A stretch of DNA of 64,000 bases from Psychroserpens sp. SPM9 (GCF_025153525.1 NZ_JANZNR010000007.1:186001-250000); one strand, 5' to 3'. Positions 35,353-45,171 are shown, counted from the stretch's first letter. Made by a program: numbers and translations. The notes: generated by a model from the letters alone, not told the origin.

Positions 35353-37635
35353 TTAAGAAACCTTACTTAAAGCATAATCTGTAGCTTCTAAGGATTTTGC
35401 TTTTTCTATATGCTCTGAAATGGTTTGAAAAAACTCGTAGTTATCAAAAGGTTTGGTGATGATCCCATCAAAACCAATACATTTATAATCGGTTTTAATT
35501 TGATCAATATCGGCAGCCGTTAAAGCAATAATAGGTGTTCTTGTATCAAATTCACGTATGGCTTTAGTAGACTCGTTGCCATTCATAACTGGCATGTTGA
35601 TATCCATCAATATCAAATCAAAAGCGGTTTGTTTATGAGCCTCTAATGCTTCTTTTCCGTTGGTTGCGATCACACATTCGTAATTTTCTTTCTGTAATAG
35701 ATTTTGAGTTACGATTTGATTAATCTTATTGTCTTCGGCAACTAAAATTTTGTATTTCTTAGTCTCTCCAATTGATTCACCTTCTAACTTTTTGGTTTTA
35801 ACCGTTTCAGATTTTACGTCTCTATCAATTTCAAATGTGAGTTCAAAACTAAAGGTGGTTCCTAAGCCTAATTCACTTTCAACTTCTAAGGTACTGCCAA
35901 ATAATTCAATAATATTCTTTGTAATAGGCAAGCCCAAACCAGTACCTTGATAATTGGTATTGTTATTTTTATCTAATTGAGAGAAATTCTCAAATATCAT
36001 TTTTTGCTTTTCCTTCGGAATGCCTGGACCATCATCTTCGACTTCAAAGCTCAAACTAACATAATCCCCTTCAATATTTAATAGTTTAACCCGAACATCA
36101 ATTTTACCATTTTCGGTAAATTTAATGCTGTTACCTATGAGATTAATGAGGACTTGTGACATTCGGACATTATCACATTTAATAAATTCTGGGACATTTT
36201 TATCTACCGTAATCTGTATTTTATTATTCGCTTCTTCTAATCTGTAATCAAAAGAATTCACCAAATTCTCCAACAATAATCTAATGTTTACAGTCACATT
36301 CTTAAGTTCTATTTTTTGAGATTCTATTTTTCCGATTTGCAAAATATCATTGACAAGATTCAATAAATAATCTCCTGAATACTTTAAAGACTTTAAAAAT
36401 TTCGAATCTTTCTCACTTAAATTATTGTTTTTAAGCAAAATAGATGTCAGCCCAACAACACCATATAAAGGTGTTCTTAGTTCGTGCGTAACATTAGAAA
36501 TGAAGTTACTTTTTAATTCCGAAGACTTTTCAGCTTGGTTTTTAGCGGTTTCAAGTTCAACATTTCTTAACCTCAGCATATTACTCAGTTTCCGTTTAGA
36601 CATATAGCTTCTATACATGGTAAGCAAAGAAATAATAAGCAAGAATATGGTTATGGAAATAATAACATTTACATTTTTAATTTTATTGTTCACAGCCAGC
36701 TGCTCGATGCGTTCATTATTGGCAAGTTGCGCCACATTTTTATAGTTTTCAATGAGAAACCTGGATTTAACGATAATATTTTGTCTGATTTGGTCTTCAT
36801 TGAGAAACCTATCCCGATAATTATTGTGAGAAATTAAAGCATTATAAGCTTCTTTATCCTTTTCTAACATAGCATAAGTTAAAGACATGTTTTTATACAC
36901 ATCACTTAAAAGCTTATGTTTATTGGAGGCATCAATTGCATTTTGTCCTTCTAAAAGCTGAACAGCATTAGCAAATTTCATATTCGCACTGTTGTAAAAT
37001 GCCTTAGTAAAGAAATAGATGCCTTTGATGTAATTCCATTTGGCTCTCGAGTAACCATGATCGTCTATATATTTTAAATCGTCGGCTGCTCTGGACAAAT
37101 AAATCAGTGCTTTTTCTGAATTATGCACCTCTAAATAAGCTTCAGCCAAATACAATTTGGTATTGAGTAATAAAACGGCTCTTTTATCGGTATTGTCTTG
37201 ATCACGAACCTCTTGTTTTTTAGCATAAAAAAGGGCCTTTTCAAAATAAGGAATAGGATTTACAGGCGGCTTTTTTTGCATATACATTTTACCTAAATGC
37301 AGGTATGAGCTCGCCAGTAAAAAGTTATCATTGCTTATTCGTGAGGCTTTAATGACCTGTGTAAAACTAGCTTCTGCTTTCTCATATTCATGCATAAAGT
37401 CGTAAATCTTACCAATCGTAAAATTTGCTTCTGCTTGTCCATAACTATCATTTATAGAATCTGATAATTTAATGGCTTGGTTAAATAGCTTGAAGGATTG
37501 AGCAATATCATTAGTATTGTAATGATGTAATGCTACTGCGTTGATACTATCAATTTTATTGATGAGTGCTCTTTCGGTTTGACCAAAAGATAAAAACGAA
37601 CATAACAGAAAACAGAATAGTAGGTTTGCTTTCAT
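35353..37635 (-). CDS. hybrid sensor histidine kinase with TPR sensor and receiver domain
   Basis: 760-residue inner-membrane protein with the same architecture as the kinase at 12.5-14.8 kb: signal peptide (about 1-19), TPR repeats (about 30-290), one membrane helix (about 322-342), HisKA with His384 in VTHELRTPLYGV, HATPase_c with the N-box INLIGNSIKFT, DDGPGIP and GTGLGLP, and a receiver domain with Asp678 in LMDINMP. No output domain is encoded nearby. Clear paralog of the other kinase; signal unknown. Upstream lies the S8 protease gene, separated by a terminator. Confidence 0.92.
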   Translation of the reverse strand: MKANLLFCFLLCSFLSFGQTERALINKIDSINAVALHHYNTNDIAQSFKLFNQAIKLSDSINDSYGQAEANFTIGKIYDFMHEYEKAEASFTQVIKASRISNDNFLLASSYLHLGKMYMQKKPPVNPIPYFEKALFYAKKQEVRDQDNTDKRAVLLLNTKLYLAEAYLEVHNSEKALIYLSRAADDLKYIDDHGYSRAKWNYIKGIYFFTKAFYNSANMKFANAVQLLEGQNAIDASNKHKLLSDVYKNMSLTYAMLEKDKEAYNALISHNNYRDRFLNEDQIRQNIIVKSRFLIENYKNVAQLANNERIEQLAVNNKIKNVNVIISITIFLLIISLLTMYRSYMSKRKLSNMLRLRNVELETAKNQAEKSSELKSNFISNVTHELRTPLYGVVGLTSILLKNNNLSEKDSKFLKSLKYSGDYLLNLVNDILQIGKIESQKIELKNVTVNIRLLLENLVNSFDYRLEEANNKIQITVDKNVPEFIKCDNVRMSQVLINLIGNSIKFTENGKIDVRVKLLNIEGDYVSLSFEVEDDGPGIPKEKQKMIFENFSQLDKNNNTNYQGTGLGLPITKNIIELFGSTLEVESELGLGTTFSFELTFEIDRDVKSETVKTKKLEGESIGETKKYKILVAEDNKINQIVTQNLLQKENYECVIATNGKEALEAHKQTAFDLILMDINMPVMNGNESTKAIREFDTRTPIIALTAADIDQIKTDYKCIGFDGIITKPFDNYEFFQTISEHIEKAKSLEATDYALSKVS

Positions 37636-37786
37636 AATAGGCTTTAGGTTAATTTGGGAGGATTAAAGTATCTCTAATTGAAGTACTTATAACAAAATAA
37701 TCGTTGAACTCATCTTTTTATTGGATGAACTTCATATTTTAAAAACCGAATCCGTTGAACTGCATCCTAAATTTTGGTTGATTCAA

Positions 37787-37819
37787 CAAAAAATCCTCTC
37801 CAAAAACTGAAGAGGATTT
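37787..37819 (-). terminator. terminator of the S8 protease gene
   Basis: On the minus strand AAATCCTCT pairs with AGAGGATTT across an 11-base loop, followed by a U tract of about six. Confidence 0.82.
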
Positions 37820-37841
37820 AAAATACTGTTGTTTTATTTAA

Positions 37842-39350
37842 TTATTGAACGGCTTGCCAAGCATCAATGTTTCCATAACCAAAACTACTGTTTTTGTACG
37901 GATAGAATTCGGCAGACTGCTTCAACCTATTTAACACTTGTGTTCTGCTCCAAGTTGGATGTCTAGACCATACTAGAGCTGCAATTCCCGCTGTAGTTGC
38001 TGTAGCCACCGAAGATCCTCCTGTATAACGTCTATCTCCATTATAGAATCCTAAAACCGGAGGTGCCTTACTGGTGTTGTTATCGCCTTCCATTATGATG
38101 GTAAAATCAATTTTATTTCCGCTATGACAGGTATCACAACGCTCATAATTACTACCATCATTAACACCTGTAACCGCTACTGTTTCGCTCATAGTTGCTG
38201 GAAAAATCACACCAAATCCATTGGTAAAACTTGTAGAAGTTCCTCCAGCAGCGAAGATTAACTTATTCTTACTATACGCATATTTTACGGCATCTTTTAT
38301 ATTTCCTATAGACCAAACATAACCTATAGACATCGAAATAATTTTTACATCACTTCTATTTCCTAATTGGGTTAAGGCTTTAGAAACACCTTTACGTTCG
38401 TGGTAATCATTTAATAAGACATCTTCAGTAGCACGATAAGCCACTAAGTTTGAATTGTAAGCAACGCCAACTGGCATACCATTGTCATTACGTGGTGCTG
38501 CCATAGTTGAGCCCATTGCTGTACCATGACCGCATTTGTCGTGAGGCCCATCATAATTGCTTGACCACCACCAATTTGAATCTATAAATGTACCGTATTT
38601 TTGAACGAAGCGTCCACTAGAAACACCATCGTTAAATCCAGAGGTATTTAGCAAAGGTTGCGATGCTGAAACACCCGTATCAATTAAGCCTATTGTTACA
38701 CCTGAGCCTGTAGACAAACTCCAAGCTTGCTGAATGTTATGTTCACTAAAGTTCCAGGCGACTTGAGCGTTATTCGGACTAATAGTTGTGTAGTGCGACG
38801 GATTAATATAATCGCCATTTTTATCACATCCCGAGCTCGAGCGGTATGCAACTTCATTATAGGTAAATTGATTATACCCATTAGGTTCTAAATAACGAAC
38901 ATTTTTATTTTTTCTGAGGGCTACAATAGTTTCAATAGATGCAACACCTACATCAATCACATTAAGAATCTCCTGTTCTACAACTTTTAATTCTTGCTTG
39001 TTAATCTTCTCTTTATCTGAAACGATATCCAGTAAGGCCTCTTTTTTTGCTTCTAATTCAGGATCTCTGGTTTCGCTAAAACTTTGTCCTTCATTCCCAT
39101 AACCTATAGTAAGAACATTTTGACCATGCACAACTGCGCTCCATAAAAAGTGCGCATCTTCTTTACTCCAGTCAAAATCGCCAGTCGCTCTAATTGTTTC
39201 ACTAATTCGGTTATTAATTTCTTGAACCGTAAGCGGTTCTTTTGGAAATTGAATCTCTTGAGATTCTGTTTCAATAATGGCATCTTCTTTTGCACAAGAT
39301 ACTATGGTAATCGCTAGAAGAAGCAACACCTTTAGGTACATGTTTTTCAT
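37842..39350 (-). CDS. subtilisin-like (S8) serine peptidase, lipoprotein
   Basis: 502 residues with a lipoprotein signal (lipobox Cys19, TIVSC). Catalytic triad: Asp224 (GLIDTGVS), His275 (KCGHGTAMGS) and Ser447 (TGGSSVATATTAGIAAL). Unusually, the oxyanion-hole position normally Asn in AAGN reads AAGG (Gly370), and the Pro normally after the catalytic serine (TSMAxP) is absent. A propeptide-like region (about 20-170) precedes the catalytic part. It should be cell-surface or periplasmic. Single gene with its own terminator. Confidence 0.88.
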   Translation of the reverse strand: MKNMYLKVLLLLAITIVSCAKEDAIIETESQEIQFPKEPLTVQEINNRISETIRATGDFDWSKEDAHFLWSAVVHGQNVLTIGYGNEGQSFSETRDPELEAKKEALLDIVSDKEKINKQELKVVEQEILNVIDVGVASIETIVALRKNKNVRYLEPNGYNQFTYNEVAYRSSSGCDKNGDYINPSHYTTISPNNAQVAWNFSEHNIQQAWSLSTGSGVTIGLIDTGVSASQPLLNTSGFNDGVSSGRFVQKYGTFIDSNWWWSSNYDGPHDKCGHGTAMGSTMAAPRNDNGMPVGVAYNSNLVAYRATEDVLLNDYHERKGVSKALTQLGNRSDVKIISMSIGYVWSIGNIKDAVKYAYSKNKLIFAAGGTSTSFTNGFGVIFPATMSETVAVTGVNDGSNYERCDTCHSGNKIDFTIIMEGDNNTSKAPPVLGFYNGDRRYTGGSSVATATTAGIAALVWSRHPTWSRTQVLNRLKQSAEFYPYKNSSFGYGNIDAWQAVQ

Positions 39351-39466
39351 TTAATATGATTTAGATTGGTTAATGATGTTCTAAATATATTAAATTATTG
39401 AAATTAAATCACGCTTATAATTGCGATTTTATTAAAAAATAGTAGAAAAAAATAGAAATTTAATAG

Positions 39467-39754
39467 TTACGGATTTCGTCTTACTGAACCTGTAAAATCT
39501 TCAAGGTCGTCCTTTACTTTATTAATTTCTTGGGTAATATCTTTGGTTAAATCGGTATCAATACCTTGCTTTTCTGCACTTTTAGTGATTTCAGATTTGA
39601 TATCACTTGTAGCATCTCTAAGCATGCGCATCCCTTTACCTAAGCCACGAGCAACCTCAGGTATTTTATCTGCACCAAATACCATGACAACAATAACAAG
39701 AATAAACAAGATTTCTTGAAAGCCTAAAAATAAAAATGTCGCTGAATAAATCAC
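39467..39754 (-). CDS. tatA: twin-arginine translocase subunit TatA
   Basis: Small membrane component of the Tat export system, 95 residues: one N-terminal helix (FLGFQEILFILVIVVMVFG), the conserved FGADKIPEVARGLGKGMR amphipathic segment, then a charged tail. The start is GTG 39754; no closer ATG fits. A -7-like box ends 4 bases before it. The tatC gene is not in the window. The M15 peptidase at 46.6 kb has a Tat-type signal. Confidence 0.93.
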   Translation of the reverse strand: MIYSATFLFLGFQEILFILVIVVMVFGADKIPEVARGLGKGMRMLRDATSDIKSEITKSAEKQGIDTDLTKDITQEINKVKDDLEDFTGSVRRNP

Positions 39755-39758
39755 GTTG

Positions 39759-39766
39759 CAAATATA
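39759..39766 (-). promoter_or_regulatory. -7-like box directly before the tatA start
   Basis: TATATTTG on the minus strand, 4 bases before the GTG start codon. A transcript from here would be leaderless or nearly so. Confidence 0.35.
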
Positions 39767-39801
39767 ATGAGATGTTTTATTATAATGAGGTATTATATAC
39801 C

Positions 39802-39835
39802 AAAAAAGAGCTGATAAGACTATCAGCTCTTTTTT
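39802..39835 (-). terminator. strong terminator of the M1 peptidase gene
   Basis: AAAAAAGAGCTGATA pairs with TATCAGCTCTTTTTT around a 4-base loop; U run on the minus strand. The A/T flanks also make it bidirectional in form. Confidence 0.9.
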
Positions 39836-39851
39836 AATATTGAAACTAGGT

Positions 39852-42143
39852 TTAACCCTTTACTTTAGTCTTAAATTTATCAAATTCACTTTCTTCAACT
39901 TCTTTTGGCCAAGAATTATTTGACGTATCGATATCTGCCGTTTCCAATTTTGGATCTATAGTAATAGCTACAATTTCTTTTTCTGAAGCTACTGCTTTAG
40001 AGACCTCATTGTCATTAAATCTCCAAATTTGAGCAGGATAAGTTTCAGTTTTTGTTGTACCATCGGCATAGGTGAACTCAACAATTATTGGCATGACCAA
40101 TCCGCCTGGCTTTTCAAAAGTGATGTTATAAAAGTATTTAGGCTGTTTGATGTTTTTACGTTCCTCTTCAGTAAAATTATCCATCATATACGCTTTTAAG
40201 GATGGCGAATTATCAGCCGATGTGCCTTGGCGTAATTTTTCATCAAACTCTTCGCTACCTTCTTCAACGAGGTAGACCCATTGTAGCTCTTCTAAATTCA
40301 AATTTCTGCTTTCAGCATAATTCTTCGCATATTGATTAGGCTCAGAAGACACATAGTATTTCTTAACATCCTTAAGACCAATATCTACCCAATCGGTTGT
40401 GTAAAACCATCCTCTCCAGTACCAATCCAAATCAAATGCAGAGGCATCTTCCATTGTACGGAAAAAATCTTCAGGTGTTGGATGCTTAAACATCCATCGG
40501 TTGGCGTATTCTTTAAATGCATAATCAAACAACTCACGTCCCATGACCGTTTCTCTCAAAATGTTTAATGCTGTTGCAGGTTTTCCGTAGGCATTATTTC
40601 CAAATTGGTAAGTATTGAGTCCTTTGGTCATAATAGGCGCAATGAAATCTTGATTTCCGCCCATGTATCTGGTAATATTTTTGGCTGGCCCGCGACGTGA
40701 AGGATACGATTCATCTCCAGGCGATAAAGCATCTGGATACCATTCTCCAAAATCCTGCTCTGCAACATATTGCATAAATGTATTTAATCCTTCATCCATC
40801 CACGTCCATTGACGCTCATCACTGTTTACAATCATCGGGAAAAAATTATGCCCAACCTCATGGATAATCACACTCATCATTCCGTATTTGGTACGATCAT
40901 CATATTTTCCGTTTTCATCAGGACGACCATAATTCCAGCAAATCATAGGATATTCCATTCCTTGACGTCTTGCATGTACCGAAATTGCTTTATGATACGG
41001 ATAATCAAAAGTCATTCTTGAGTACGATTTTAAGGTACTTGCCACAGCTTTTGTTGACCATTGTTCCCAGAGTGGATTTCCTTCTTTAGAATAAAGCGAT
41101 ACAGCCATCACATCTTTATCTCCAATCTTAACAGCCATCATATCCCATATGTATTTCCTTGAAGTTGCGAAACCAAAATCTCTAACATTTTCGGCATAGA
41201 GTTTCCAGGTATTCTTCTTATTAGAACGTCCTTTTTCCCGAGCTTCAGCTTCAGCTTGAGTAGCAATAATTACAGGTTCATCGTAAGATTTTTTAGCGCT
41301 TTCATAACGTTTCATCATTGTGCTTGAAAAAACGTCTTTGCGATTCATTAAACGGCCTGTACCATCTAATAAATGATCGGCAGGAACTGTAATATTCACT
41401 TCAAAGTTTCCGAAAGGCAATGCAAATTCATCACGTCCCCAAAACTGAGAATTTTGCCAACCTTCAACATCATTATAAACAGCCATTCTAGGATAGAACT
41501 GGGCAATCACATAATTTCTATTGCCATCGGGAAACAACTCATACCCCGAACGACCTCCATCGGTAACATGGTTGTTAATTTGATACCACCATTTAATTTT
41601 AAAAGAAAACTGATCTCCCGTTTTCATTGGCTTTGGTAACTCGACACGCATCATTGTTTGATTGATCATGTGTGGTAAAGCTTTACCATCTATACTTGTC
41701 ACTTGTTCGATATTGAAACCACCATCAAAACGTTCAGAAAGATACGATGATGAAAATCGAGAAGCCGACATAGCTGGTGTGACACGACTCGAATTGATGT
41801 CTTTAGAAGGTGAGTCTTTTTGTCTCACATTTTGATCCAGCTGAACCCACAAATAACTCAATTCATCTGGCGAATTATTGGTATAAGTAATTGTTTCATT
41901 ACCACTTAATACAGCCGTTTCATCATTAATTTCGATATCCATTTTATAATCGGCTTGTTGCTGATAATAGGCTGGACCTGGGGCACCAGAACCGGTTCGA
42001 AACATATTAGGTGTTGCAAATTCGTCATAGAGTTGTTTGAACTTATTCTGATTGGTATGCCCAGACTTACGCTCTTGCTCTTGCGCCACGACATTTAACG
42101 AGATAAATGCTATAGACAGACAAAGGTATTTTAGTAGCTTCAT
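39852..42143 (-). CDS. M1-family zinc metallopeptidase (aminopeptidase-like), exported
   Basis: 763-residue exported gluzincin. A signal peptide (about 1-20, ending VVAQ) is followed by an N-terminal beta domain; the catalytic domain has HEVGHNFFP (HExxH) and, after the usual spacing, the third zinc-ligand Glu in WMDEGLNTF. The GxMEN-type exopeptidase loop is not obvious in its canonical form, so exo- or endo-activity is open. Such enzymes degrade peptides on the cell envelope. It lies 20 bases downstream of the DUF6702 gene and ends at a strong terminator. Confidence 0.9.
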   Translation of the reverse strand: MKLLKYLCLSIAFISLNVVAQEQERKSGHTNQNKFKQLYDEFATPNMFRTGSGAPGPAYYQQQADYKMDIEINDETAVLSGNETITYTNNSPDELSYLWVQLDQNVRQKDSPSKDINSSRVTPAMSASRFSSSYLSERFDGGFNIEQVTSIDGKALPHMINQTMMRVELPKPMKTGDQFSFKIKWWYQINNHVTDGGRSGYELFPDGNRNYVIAQFYPRMAVYNDVEGWQNSQFWGRDEFALPFGNFEVNITVPADHLLDGTGRLMNRKDVFSSTMMKRYESAKKSYDEPVIIATQAEAEAREKGRSNKKNTWKLYAENVRDFGFATSRKYIWDMMAVKIGDKDVMAVSLYSKEGNPLWEQWSTKAVASTLKSYSRMTFDYPYHKAISVHARRQGMEYPMICWNYGRPDENGKYDDRTKYGMMSVIIHEVGHNFFPMIVNSDERQWTWMDEGLNTFMQYVAEQDFGEWYPDALSPGDESYPSRRGPAKNITRYMGGNQDFIAPIMTKGLNTYQFGNNAYGKPATALNILRETVMGRELFDYAFKEYANRWMFKHPTPEDFFRTMEDASAFDLDWYWRGWFYTTDWVDIGLKDVKKYYVSSEPNQYAKNYAESRNLNLEELQWVYLVEEGSEEFDEKLRQGTSADNSPSLKAYMMDNFTEEERKNIKQPKYFYNITFEKPGGLVMPIIVEFTYADGTTKTETYPAQIWRFNDNEVSKAVASEKEIVAITIDPKLETADIDTSNNSWPKEVEESEFDKFKTKVKG

Positions 42144-42163
42144 AATGCTTATTAGAGGTTGAT

Positions 42164-42664
42164 TTATTTAAAGTTTAAGTATTGATTTCTATCGTCTTTT
42201 GTAAATATCAAATTATTTACTTTAGAATTTATTTTGGTTTTGACCACATTTTTCTGTTTCGGAAATTTATCAAAAAGCACAGTATTACTAATCTCAATGG
42301 TCGCTATCTTATCAATATTTTCTATTTCAAGATAACAGACTACAATATCATTATCGTATTCTTTTCCAATGAAATTAAATGTCACATTTTTGGTATTAAC
42401 TTTTATATCAATTTTTTGAGACAAATACGTTTTAAGGTAATCGTCGACCATAGGTTTTTCATCTATGGTTGTCATTTTTATGGTTTTATCGTAACGTTCT
42501 TGTAGCGTAAGTTCTAAATCGGCAATATCTATTCTGGTAATAATTTGAATCGCTTTTTTATCTTTTACATAGCTTAATTGTGTGACACTCACATAGTATT
42601 TATGAGCCGAAGTCATAAAAAGAGGAAAAATAACGGCTATTAAAGTGACTTTTAAAAAGTTCAT
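42164..42664 (-). CDS. DUF6702 family exported protein
   Basis: 166 residues with a signal peptide-like N-terminus (about 1-20). The body has the HKYYVSVTQLSYVKDKKA and DIADLELTLQERY pattern that I associate with DUF6702; no function is known. It directly precedes the M1 peptidase gene (gap 20), a pairing that suggests cotranscription and perhaps a joint role on the envelope (inference). Confidence 0.8.
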   Translation of the reverse strand: MNFLKVTLIAVIFPLFMTSAHKYYVSVTQLSYVKDKKAIQIITRIDIADLELTLQERYDKTIKMTTIDEKPMVDDYLKTYLSQKIDIKVNTKNVTFNFIGKEYDNDIVVCYLEIENIDKIATIEISNTVLFDKFPKQKNVVKTKINSKVNNLIFTKDDRNQYLNFK

Positions 42665-42749
42665 AACAATCTATAATTCGTAAAAATAGCCATTTTATGA
42701 ATTATATTTTACTTAAAATATGTTAATAAATGGAACCTTCAATTAGGTT

Positions 42750-43550
42750 TTAGTTTTTTGAAATCTCATCGGTTTCGTTAAAGAGGTATAACTTCTGAAG
42801 TAAAAACTCATACATTTTAAAACTATTATAATCTTTGCAAAGTTTTGCGAAGTTTGGATCTTCGGAAACATAGTAGAAAAAATCGGTCTTTAAATGAGCT
42901 TCAATCTCATAATCTGAAAACAGCATTTCAGAAAATTCTGATGCCGTTTTGTTAATGCAATTTTCTTGTTCTTCCAGCCTTACAGCTTGCTTCAACTTCT
43001 TGGTGCGTCCTGAAATTTTATTTAATATTTTATGAATATTAATACCTACATACAATGGCGCTATCACTATAGATTTACCAGCATCGGCTTCATACAGTTT
43101 ACGTTCTTTCTGAGTTTTTGGTTTGCCTGTGTAGCCAGGAATCCCAACATCATAAAAATTAATATCGCGTTTGGCGTCACTGTTTTCAATATCGCTCATT
43201 AAATCACCCGTTAACACTTTGCCAACAACCACCTCATCCAATTCGTTAACCCGATCTGTAAGTGTTATGGCTATAAATTTTAGTTCCATATTTGCCTTTG
43301 AAACAACTATGGTTTGAGGCGTATACTGAATACTGGAAATTAAAATAGTATCGTTTACTTTTGCCGGAAGCTCAAACTTGCCTTCATCATTAGTAACCGT
43401 GAATTTTTGGGCTGAAATATTGAGTACATGAATACTACCTAAGTCTGAACTCGCTGTAATTTTCCCTTTTAAATCAATCGTCTGCGCTGTACTAACAAAA
43501 CAGCAAACGAGCGTTAATAATAGGCATGATATGTGATTAATTGTCTTCAA
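42750..43550 (-). CDS. carboxypeptidase-like regulatory domain protein, third of three tandem paralogs
   Basis: 266 residues, signal peptide (ending STAQ), then a CarboxypepD_reg-like beta-sandwich (about 25-105; TIDLKGKITASSDLGS and TNDEGKFELPAKVNDTI) and a C-terminal part with NSDAKRDINFYDVGIPGYTG that is shared with the middle paralog. Start is TTG 43550, overlapping the previous gene by 14 bases. The paralogs differ in their C-terminal regions. Likely outer-membrane-associated; function unknown. Confidence 0.8.
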   Translation of the reverse strand: MKTINHISCLLLTLVCCFVSTAQTIDLKGKITASSDLGSIHVLNISAQKFTVTNDEGKFELPAKVNDTILISSIQYTPQTIVVSKANMELKFIAITLTDRVNELDEVVVGKVLTGDLMSDIENSDAKRDINFYDVGIPGYTGKPKTQKERKLYEADAGKSIVIAPLYVGINIHKILNKISGRTKKLKQAVRLEEQENCINKTASEFSEMLFSDYEIEAHLKTDFFYYVSEDPNFAKLCKDYNSFKMYEFLLQKLYLFNETDEISKN

Positions 43551-44304
43551 CTTGTAATTTAAACGCTTTGAGTTTTGCTTTTAAAAACTCCAACATCTCG
43601 TATTCATTTTTAGATTTACTCAAAGGCAAAAAGGCTTCATCATAGGACATGAAATAAAAAAACTCCTGCTGCTTGGCAATACTTAAGGTATCATTTTCAA
43701 AAAGATATTTAGAATATTTAGCCATTGCTTCATCTGTTGCGAGATTTAATTCATCGCGTTTCACTTGTTCCTTCAAGCGTTTTGTTCGACCCGTAATCCA
43801 GTTAATCAAAGGATTTAAAGGCACTAAACCTCCACCACTATTGGCTTCATATACACGTCTTTCACTTAAAGTCATTCGTCGTCCGGTGTAACCAGGAATA
43901 CCAACATCATAAAAATTAATATCGCGTTTGGCGTCACTATTTTCAATATCGGATGTTAAATCTCCGGTCAATATCTTACCAACAATCACCTGATCTAGAA
44001 CATTAATTTTATCCTCAAGATTGACGGTGACCTGCTTAGATTGCATGATGATATCAGAAATCACAAATTCTTTAGGTTCGTATTGAATTCCTGAAACCAT
44101 AATTGTATCATATTGCTTTGCTGGAATTACAAACTCGCCGTCATCATTGGTAATGGTAAATTTACTGGCAGATTTATTAATGATATGAATACCTACCAAA
44201 TCGCCTTTAGCTTCAATTTTACCTTTAATATCTTGAGTTTGCGCGAATCCTTCCGAAGAAAAAATCACAACTAAAAAAAATAATAGTTGCTTAATCCTTA
44301 CCAC
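43537..44304 (-). CDS. carboxypeptidase-like regulatory domain protein, second of three tandem paralogs
   Basis: 255 residues. Signal peptide (ending GFAQ), beta-sandwich domain (TQDIKGKIEAKGDLVG; TNDDGEFVIPAKQYDTIM), then NSDAKRDINFYDVGIPGYTG as in the third paralog. Start is GTG 44304, overlapping the stop of the first paralog by 14 bases; its own stop overlaps the third paralog's TTG start by the same 14 bases. The repeated junction suggests tandem duplication and translational coupling. Confidence 0.8.
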   Translation of the reverse strand: MVRIKQLLFFLVVIFSSEGFAQTQDIKGKIEAKGDLVGIHIINKSASKFTITNDDGEFVIPAKQYDTIMVSGIQYEPKEFVISDIIMQSKQVTVNLEDKINVLDQVIVGKILTGDLTSDIENSDAKRDINFYDVGIPGYTGRRMTLSERRVYEANSGGGLVPLNPLINWITGRTKRLKEQVKRDELNLATDEAMAKYSKYLFENDTLSIAKQQEFFYFMSYDEAFLPLSKSKNEYEMLEFLKAKLKAFKLQVEDN

Positions 44305-45106
44305 TATCAGCGTTTAAAAATTCTTGACTTTTTTTATACAGTACTTCTAAAAACTCAAGTTCATTTCCATAGTTAAGCATGCTCACATCAAAATCTTTAT
44401 CTGCTTGCACATAAAGGATAAATTCTTCAACACGATGCTCAGGAATCTTAAAATTATCAATGATAAATTCTGAACCAAAATAATATTTAACCGAATCTAC
44501 TGGAACCTCAGGAATTCCCGCTGCTTTTTTATCTTTCACCTTACTTCTAAATAAAGGAAGCAGCAATTGGTCTACAACATTTACAATATTTAAACCATTA
44601 ACCATAGTTTGGGATTGCGAATGCATGGTTTCATTAATGGCTTTAGAACGGTTATCATCTGGAAACTCATATTCGTCACTTTTTTTTATTCCGAAATAAA
44701 TCGCATCCAATTTGGGATTGAATGTTTTTACCGAGTTAATATCTGTTTTTAACTCGCCTGAAAGTCCTTTCGTTAAGACCAGTATTTCGTCAAGTTTATT
44801 GATTTCTTCAATCAAAAACACACGCATGCGTTTGGAAGCCATAATAGCTTCGCTCACTTGTAAATCAAAATTTTGATATTTTAAAGCTCTAAATTCAATA
44901 AAATCGTTTAGCGCTACAGCAATAGAAAACTCACCATTTTCGTTAGTAATAACTCCTTTATTAGAAGAGGTATTAAAGACAGTGATGCCTTCAACATCAT
45001 CACCTTCAACAATAATTTTACCGTCAACTTTGATACGTTTAATCTCTTGTGATGTGACCAACAAAGAAGAAAATGCTATAAAACATAAGAGTAGTCGTTT
45101 TTTCAT
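44291..45106 (-). CDS. carboxypeptidase-like regulatory domain protein, first of three tandem paralogs
   Basis: 271 residues. Signal peptide (about 1-19), CarboxypepD_reg-like domain (about 25-115; VDGKIIVEGDDVEGI and TNENGEFSIAVALNDF) and a more divergent C-terminal part than the two downstream copies. ATG start at 45106. These proteins resemble the plug-domain-free carboxypeptidase-like proteins of Bacteroidetes; a structural or receptor-accessory role is possible but unproven. Confidence 0.8.
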   Translation of the reverse strand: MKKRLLLCFIAFSSLLVTSQEIKRIKVDGKIIVEGDDVEGITVFNTSSNKGVITNENGEFSIAVALNDFIEFRALKYQNFDLQVSEAIMASKRMRVFLIEEINKLDEILVLTKGLSGELKTDINSVKTFNPKLDAIYFGIKKSDEYEFPDDNRSKAINETMHSQSQTMVNGLNIVNVVDQLLLPLFRSKVKDKKAAGIPEVPVDSVKYYFGSEFIIDNFKIPEHRVEEFILYVQADKDFDVSMLNYGNELEFLEVLYKKSQEFLNADSGKD

Positions 45107-45171
45107 AGTTGCTATTTGTTTAGTAAAGAAATGATTTGAAACCTTAAATTATTAATAAAGCCTATCTAAAC

